Assembly (NCBI GenBank): GCA_016209885.1
Contig: JACQVF010000044.1
Location: 1 to 42,415, forward strand
From: Gemmatimonadota bacterium
GTDB lineage: Bacteria; Gemmatimonadota; Gemmatimonadetes; Longimicrobiales; Gaopeijiaceae
Direction of reading: 5' to 3'
Length of the DNA: 42,415 nucleotides
Made by a program: the position numbers and the translations under genes. The notes beneath the pieces are model-generated. The model worked only from the letters and a program-made list of their open reading frames with translations, searched no databases and had not been told where the DNA came from. Shown here in pieces: positions 41,542-42,415 of this stretch (its first letter is position 1; each line of letters opens with the position of its first letter).

Positions 41542-42195
41542 TCAGATCCACAGGCGGATGAACGCGTGCGCCACGCCCGCGATCAGGTCGACTGGCCAGA
41601 GGAGCAGACGAAGCGCGCCAGGCAGGAACACGACGAGCGCCAGAAGCACAAGAATCCCATAGCGCCCGAGCTCGCGGTAGTGCATCCCCAACCGCGGCGG
41701 CAGGAGATGATACAGCACATGAGAGCCATCCAGCGGCGGGATCGGCATCAGGTTGAACACCGCCAGGATCGCATTGATGTAGATGCCGAACTCGGCCATG
41801 CGACGCACGAGCGCGAGGGTCGGTCCCAGCGGCGCCACCGCCGCCGCGAGCCGCACCACCAGCACCACGAAAACCGTGCATGCAAAGGCCAGGACCAGGT
41901 TCGCCGCGATCCCGGCCAGGGACACCCGGATGTCACCCCGCCGGTAGTTGCGGAAATTCCGAGGATTGACCGGCACCGGACGAGCCCAGCCGAAAAGCAC
42001 GCCACCGGGCGCCAGCCAGAGAAGCAGGGGTACCAGCACCGTGCCCACCGGATCGATATGGCGCAGCGGGTTCAGCGTCAGCCGGCCCAGCATGAAGGCC
42101 GTGCTGTCTCCCTCGCGTAGCGCGACCCAACCGTGGGCGTATTCATGGAGCACGACGGAAAAGAGGAGGACGGGCAAGAAAAGGATGAATTCCAT
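41542..42195 (-). CDS. Site-2 protease (M50) family membrane metalloprotease
   Basis: A 217-residue membrane protein with the zinc motif HEYAH (H17-H21) in the first transmembrane segment (LFSVVLHEYAHGWVAL) and the second site NLMPIPPLDGSH, whose Asp completes the zinc ligands. Five to six hydrophobic segments are present; ARPVPVNPRNFRNYRRGDIR is the family loop between them. It is the small rhomboid-like/FtsH-independent branch of the M50 family (no PDZ domain) that cleaves within membranes. It is divergent from rpsT and precedes scpA. Confidence 0.92.
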   Translation of the reverse strand: MEFILFLPVLLFSVVLHEYAHGWVALREGDSTAFMLGRLTLNPLRHIDPVGTVLVPLLLWLAPGGVLFGWARPVPVNPRNFRNYRRGDIRVSLAGIAANLVLAFACTVFVVLVVRLAAAVAPLGPTLALVRRMAEFGIYINAILAVFNLMPIPPLDGSHVLYHLLPPRLGMHYRELGRYGILVLLALVVFLPGALRLLLWPVDLIAGVAHAFIRLWI

Positions 42196-42220
42196 GGGGG
42201 AAAGTTATCGGGACCCCCGC

Positions 42221-42249
42221 TTGATGGCAACGCGTGAACAGCATATACT
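42221..42249 (+). promoter_or_regulatory. Sigma-70 promoter of rpsT
   Basis: TTGATG (42221-42226) and TATACT (42244-42249) are separated by exactly 17 bp and lie about 53 bp before the rpsT start, in an AT-richer patch. This is close to the consensus for a strong housekeeping promoter. Confidence 0.75.
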
Positions 42250-42301
42250 AATAAGTTTAGAGCAGATTCAGACCCTTCCGTCTCGACACGATTCTGGGCG
42301 A

Positions 42302-42415
42302 ATGGCCAACATCAAGAGTGCCAAGAAACGGATCCGCACCAGCGAGATCCGCGCGTCGCGCAACAAGGCGCAGCGCTCCCGTCTGAAGACGCTGGTCAAG
42401 CGGGTGCGCCAAGCC
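42302..42415 (+). CDS. rpsT: 30S ribosomal protein S20, N-terminal part (cut by the window end)
   Basis: From ATG 42302 the frame reads MANIKSAKKRIRTSEIRASR and NKAQRSRLKTLVKRVRQA, the very basic N-terminus of S20 with the SAKKRIRxSE motif. S20 binds 16S rRNA early in 30S assembly. The window ends after 38 codons; about 50 more are expected. The gene has its own promoter and is divergent from the site-2 protease gene. Confidence 0.96.
   Translation, partial: MANIKSAKKRIRTSEIRASRNKAQRSRLKTLVKRVRQA

Noticed and set aside
40901..41881. Longer N-terminal extension of scpA overlapping the site-2 protease gene
   Set aside because: Family members begin at the VEIERFQGPLDLLL segment; the extension is the mirror of the protease gene.

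Overview
The window is GC-rich throughout, uses many GTG starts and carries several outer-membrane proteins, so it comes from a high-GC Gram-negative bacterium. The mix of DUF5916 barrel, baeRF-like protein, CstA, scpA/scpB and many ECF sigma factors recalls Gemmatimonadota or a related phylum. That placement is inference; no rRNA or clear marker settles it.

Region 1 (1-6.2 kb) is a decaying mercury-type locus on the minus strand. Its intact parts are two Mer-type membrane transporters, two secreted heavy-metal-associated (HMA) proteins (one an apparent chimera with the start of an outer-membrane barrel), an outer-membrane protein and a membrane zinc-finger putative anti-sigma factor. Its broken parts are merA, a P1B-type ATPase tail and a MerR head. 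A divergent ECF sigma factor sits at its upstream end.

Region 2 (6.2-11 kb) holds a pentaheme cytochrome, a thioredoxin-like protein and a small outer-membrane protein, interspersed with remnants of OsmC, TetR, carboxymuconolactone decarboxylase (CMD) and patatin genes.

Region 3 (11.1-14.4 kb, minus) is a compact set: ECF sigma, zinc anti-sigma, DUF3179 protein, DoxX-like protein and an AhpD-like peroxidase-related gene. That last gene has one in-frame TGA exactly where the catalytic cysteine is expected (C-A-Y-TGA-I-E-H-H). A 7-bp hairpin with a G-first loop begins 11 nt downstream, so I read it as a selenoprotein.

Region 4 (15-22.8 kb) has an 826-residue PqqD-like/radical SAM/ArsM-type methyltransferase fusion, coupled by a TGATG overlap to a PiT-type transporter. 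Facing it are a thioredoxin lipoprotein, a small secreted protein and a frameshifted YtkA-like lipoprotein. A DUF6789-like membrane protein and a second merA remnant follow.

Region 5 (23-42.4 kb) is largely intact chromosomal core: typA, cstA, an amino-acid permease, a DUF5916 barrel, an esterase, a CAU tRNA, a baeRF-like protein, TrkH/TrkA-type potassium uptake, upp, an SDR-like protein, rluB, scpB, scpA, a site-2 protease and the start of rpsT.

Two copies of a 150-200 bp structured palindromic repeat (14987-15140 and 25242-25445) share a core. Their terminal arms differ in sequence but remain self-complementary.
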